The position numbers and the translations under genes are program-made. Positions 61,701 to 64,000 of a stretch of DNA of 64,000 bases are shown here, in pieces. Each line of letters begins with the position of its first letter. Position 1 is the stretch's first letter. The DNA comes from Phoronis australis. Lineage: Eukaryota; Phoronida; Phoronidae. The DNA lies in the NCBI GenBank assembly GCA_002633005.1, contig NMRA01000004.1, forward strand, positions 52,353-116,352. Direction: 5' to 3'. Under the pieces are notes generated by a model that ran no database searches, was not told where the DNA came from, and saw nothing but the letters and a program-made list of their open reading frames with translations.

Positions 61701-62140
61701 AATGCTTTACTAGCAAGGATAACAGGACTACATGGGATTAGTTCATTTGATGGGTGAATATCAAGTTCAAGAAATATCACATTTTACCAGAAATAACTTG
61801 TAAGAAAAACTAAGATAAAAATGAAAACTCACAAAAGACTGCTAAAGTTAAACCCATCCTACACACAAACGACCACACTCAAATTTCAAACTGACTGCAA
61901 TATTGGGTATGTAGCGAAAACTGGGTAGAAAAATAACTCCAGCTTACCCATGGCAAGTACTAAAACATACCCTCTGGAGGTTGGTGCTTATATTTGCCAC
62001 GAGCCACTGTGAATGTGATGACCGCCAAAGTCATTGATACAGCTGGGATCAGGTAACCATAGAAATAGTTGACCTCCTGCTGGACGTAGGCCACCAGAGC
62101 AAAAGCTATGGCCGACCCAAGGTTGATAAACCAGTAGAAC
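55545..62140 (-). CDS. SLC15A3/A4-like proton-coupled peptide/histidine transporter, copy 2 (5' exons beyond right edge)
   Basis: Minus-strand exons are 62140-61971, 61471-61260, 60678-60492, 58971-58771, 56347-56216 and 55786-55545 (stop). All borders are GT/AG and all phases join. The product runs FYWFINLGSAIAFALVAYVQ, a cytosolic loop, VGRVIPIFLTFILYWTLYNQ, MQSTFLLQAQRMDLQ, the sequon NASNIT, EVFASITGLEFAFSQAPPEL, then a final helix and an acidic/serine C-tail (NESDEDQKRTNDSSKSFKSY). The family couples proton flow to di/tripeptide and histidine movement and usually resides in endosome/lysosome membranes. The start and signature exons should lie just past 64000. No lesion is visible, so this is the likely functional copy. 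Subfamily placement rests on the IPYWT-like and EVFASITGLEFA motifs. Confidence 0.88.
56216..56347 (-). CDS. Transporter copy 2, exon GLEFAFSQAPPEL...
   Basis: 132 bp, acceptor GTTTTCTCTTCAG, donor ACTAAAC|GTAAGC. Encodes LEFAFSQAPPELNGVMMGLF and a glycine-rich helix. Confidence 0.86.
56848..57375. repeat. Diverged tandem pair, ~375 bp apart, in a transporter copy 2 intron
   Basis: GACACACTAACAGGTATGGT...GATATGCAGTGCTAT (56850-56975) recurs at 57230-57362 with about 85% identity. The sequence between does not obviously belong to the unit. Confidence 0.75.
58100..58327. repeat. Minisatellite, ~46-57 bp unit, about 4.5 copies
   Basis: Successive units TTTTGTTTTGTATATCACTG then ATATGATAAGCAAATGAATAAGTCATG, with small internal deletions. 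Each unit holds the short palindrome TATCACTGATA. Confidence 0.85.
58771..58971 (-). CDS. Transporter copy 2, exon GFGYILAAAS...EVFASIT
   Basis: 201 bp, acceptor ATATTTACAG, donor ATCACAG|GTAAGA. Includes the luminal-side sequon NASNIT and the conserved QFMLIGASEVFASIT. This is the intact version of the exon cut short in copy 1. Confidence 0.88.
59263..59360. repeat. Tandem repeat, ~38 bp unit, three copies
   Basis: ACACTTTCAATTTGAAGAAT followed by TGTTATTGC is present three times in a row in the intron between 58971 and 60492, with one-base slips. Confidence 0.88.
60492..60678 (-). CDS. Transporter copy 2, exon MQSTFLLQAQ...TPLQKI
   Basis: 187 bp, acceptor GATTGTTACAG, donor AAAATAG|GTATGG. 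A helix with ILILVPIMDIVVFPLLEKF. Confidence 0.88.
61260..61471 (-). CDS. Transporter copy 2, cytosolic loop exon
   Basis: 212 bp, acceptor CTCATTTCAG, donor CAACCAG|GTAAGAG. It encodes FLDRAKESHGGSYQSSEVEN and the following helix. Confidence 0.88.
61971..62140 (-). CDS. Transporter copy 2, exon FYWFINLGSA...QPPEG
   Basis: 170 bp, acceptor CACCTGTGTCAG, donor CCAGAGG|GTATGT. The first base completes a split W codon, as in copy 1. Confidence 0.88.
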
Positions 62141-62961
62141 CTGACACAGGTGAGAGTAGAGATCAATGAGAATTATGCTTCACTCAGATATGCTGATGGC
62201 TGATCTGATATTGATGAATGAGTGAAAACTGAACATAACAGCAATTAAGTCATTCAGTAGTTTTCAAAGTGACGAAATAGCACATTAACCTCTAGACTTA
62301 AAAGTGCAACAGAAAAAAGGCAGATAATTGAGTGGCATACTGATATTCTGTACCACACATGTTGGATTGTTCCAAACATCCCAAGTATTTGCTTAGCCTC
62401 AAATTTCCCCTCAGAGGTGAACGATAGCAGCACAGTGTGCAGACTTCAAAATATGTGGCTTTAAACAGGAAAAAGATTGGCTCTATGACTGAAGTTTGCA
62501 CAAGCAAGTTATGCGACATTCAAACTAGAGAATGATTGGTCGAATGACTGTAGTTTGCCCATGTGCAAACAAGGTTCGCCTACATTGGGAGATTTGAGAG
62601 CACGAAAATACCTCAGGTGTTCTAGATAGTGTAAGATAAAATCAAGTGTGAAGTTTACCTAAGAGAAAGTAACAATAAGATAAACGCTGGTACATAAAAA
62701 TATCCGGCCAAAACACTTAAAACACTCTTAGTGTTTCTAATCATTATAAACAAAAGGCACATGCTACAAACATCCCCTTAAAACAAGATAAGGATTGATT
62801 TGGAGAAATCTTTTGAATTTGTCCAAGGTCATGTGGTCAGCCCCACTGGTTCTATCCACCTTTCATTCTCACTAGGGGGCTAGTCATCAAAGGAGTGACT
62901 CTATTCACTAGGTCAGTAGTTAAGGTAATTACTGTTTCTTATCAGTTCAAATCTAAATAGA

Positions 62962-63214
62962 AGGCTTGAAAGCATCCAGGGTCTACTTTTAAATTTTCTT
63001 TTTTCGGACATGAAAACTGATAGAAACCATAAAATCTGAATAGAAGAGTAAAAATTAGACTTAATGCGAGTTTCGGAGTATTCAAAATTGGTTGAGGAAC
63101 AGCGACTTTGTCAAGAAAATTCAAACCTTGAGCTATTTAGCTATTCATTGGAAAAAAAGTTCCATCATGGCTACTGCATCACTAATCACTAACTCAAGGT
63201 GGAAGCATGACATA
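62962..63214. repeat. Direct copy A of a ~253 bp sequence
   Basis: AGGCTTGAAAGCATCCAGGG to GGAAGCATGACATA. Copy B is 63489-63742, starting right after the N. Only one substitution (TTAATGCGAG versus TTAAAGCGAG) was noticed. Confidence 0.85.
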
Positions 63215-63488
63215 CCGTAATCGTTCGGGTTAACGCCCTGGGCGGTTAAATTGGCGAATCCAAAAAATCAGGGGAGGGCGGTTAACCAAGCAGTGGGCGG
63301 TTAAATCGAAAATCCAGCTAAAGTAGGGGATGGGCAGTTAACCGAACATGGGCGCTTATTACGACAGACAACCGCCCTGGGCGGTTAATCTTACCTGGTG
63401 ATCTAAATCCCGACACGACAATCATACTCGGAACGCGTAGCCCTTTTCAAAGAGCTTTATCGTCACGTCGCCAAATGACAGTGAAAAN
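63215..63488. mobile_element. Possible polymorphic insertion ending at an N
   Basis: Between the two copies lies CCGTAATCGTTCGGGTTAAC with repeated GGGCGGTTAA modules (63239, 63288, 63297, 63381), then the N at 63488. Copy B lacks this block at the same point (GACATACAATGTTG). This fits an insertion present in one allele only. The repeated GGCGGTTAA motif resembles a non-autonomous element, but its second end is not visible. Confidence 0.45.
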
Positions 63489-63742
63489 AGGCTTGAAAGC
63501 ATCCAGGGTCTACTTTTAAATTTTCTTTTTTCGGACATGAAAACTGATAGAAACCATAAAATCTGAATAGAAGAGTAAAAATTAGACTTAAAGCGAGTTT
63601 CGGAGTATTCAAAATTGGTTGAGGAACAGCGACTTTGTCAAGAAAATTCAAACCTTGAGCTATTTAGCTATTCATTGGAAAAAAAGTTCCATCATGGCTA
63701 CTGCATCACTAATCACTAACTCAAGGTGGAAGCATGACATAC
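63489..63742. repeat. Direct copy B of the ~253 bp sequence
   Basis: Starts directly after the N and continues into unique sequence beyond GACATA. No transporter exon is visible from here to the window end. Confidence 0.85.
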
Positions 63743-64000
63743 AATGTTGACGCCATCCGATGACTGAGACTGAATGGAGCATAATAACGCGAAACTGAAC
63801 ATACAAACTCTCTTCAAACCACAAAAAAATTTTTACTGTGGTAGCCATATTTGTTTCAGTGGATTAAGCATTCCCACAGACTTACATCGCTAGACTAAAT
63901 TTTATGCCATGTTCAGAAGTGGAGTAAACTTCATAACATAGTAAATTTAGTAGTAAATAGCCACATTTACATGGGAGACAGTTGACACAGACCAATTAAC

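Overview
The window is nuclear DNA from an invertebrate animal, probably marine. Genes are split into exons of about 140-240 bp with canonical GT/AG borders. There are degenerate LINEs of two clades (L1/Tx1-like and L2-like), many short inverted-repeat elements, and a repetitive gene family I know from cnidarian, mollusc and lancelet genomes. The sequence alone does not decide between groups such as lancelet, hemichordate or lophotrochozoan. Five single Ns (23032, 27413, 36241, 38147, 63488) look like contig joins. Three of them lie between near-identical direct copies, so part of the apparent duplication is probably unmerged alleles of a highly heterozygous genome.

Layout. 1-2.9 kb (minus): a broken copy of a repetitive transposase-like family. 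3.5-4.6 kb: a tandem array with hairpins. 4.9-5.4 kb, 6.9-7.4 kb and 10.3-10.5 kb: three inverted-repeat elements. 12.2-16.5 kb (minus): an L1/Tx1-like LINE whose endonuclease region is split by a 1.5 kb insertion flanked by TCAA. 20.7-20.9 kb: a convincing terminal exon of an unidentified gene. 21.8-24.3 kb: a 1.24 kb sequence present twice around an N. 24.7-27.4 kb (minus): an L2-like LINE. 28.3-29.3 kb (plus): a class A GPCR with a frame break at TM5.

The main gene content is a tandem pair of SLC15A3/A4-like proton-coupled peptide/histidine transporter genes, both on the minus strand. Copy 2 (55.5 kb to beyond the right edge) has the last five exons. Copy 1 (46.7 to 29.3 kb) has six complete exons and then stops inside its seventh, where the sequence passes directly into the tail of the oppositely oriented GPCR. 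Exon sizes and phases agree between copies, and intron sequence is also shared, so this was a segmental duplication later interrupted by repeats. One copy 1 exon appears twice (37.8 and 39.2 kb) only because it lies in an N-flanked allelic overlap.

The transporter would move di/tripeptides and histidine with protons, typically across endolysosomal membranes. The GPCR and transporter have no evident functional link; their contact looks like a rearrangement breakpoint. The rest is introns and intergenic DNA containing small mobile elements, microsatellites and minisatellites.
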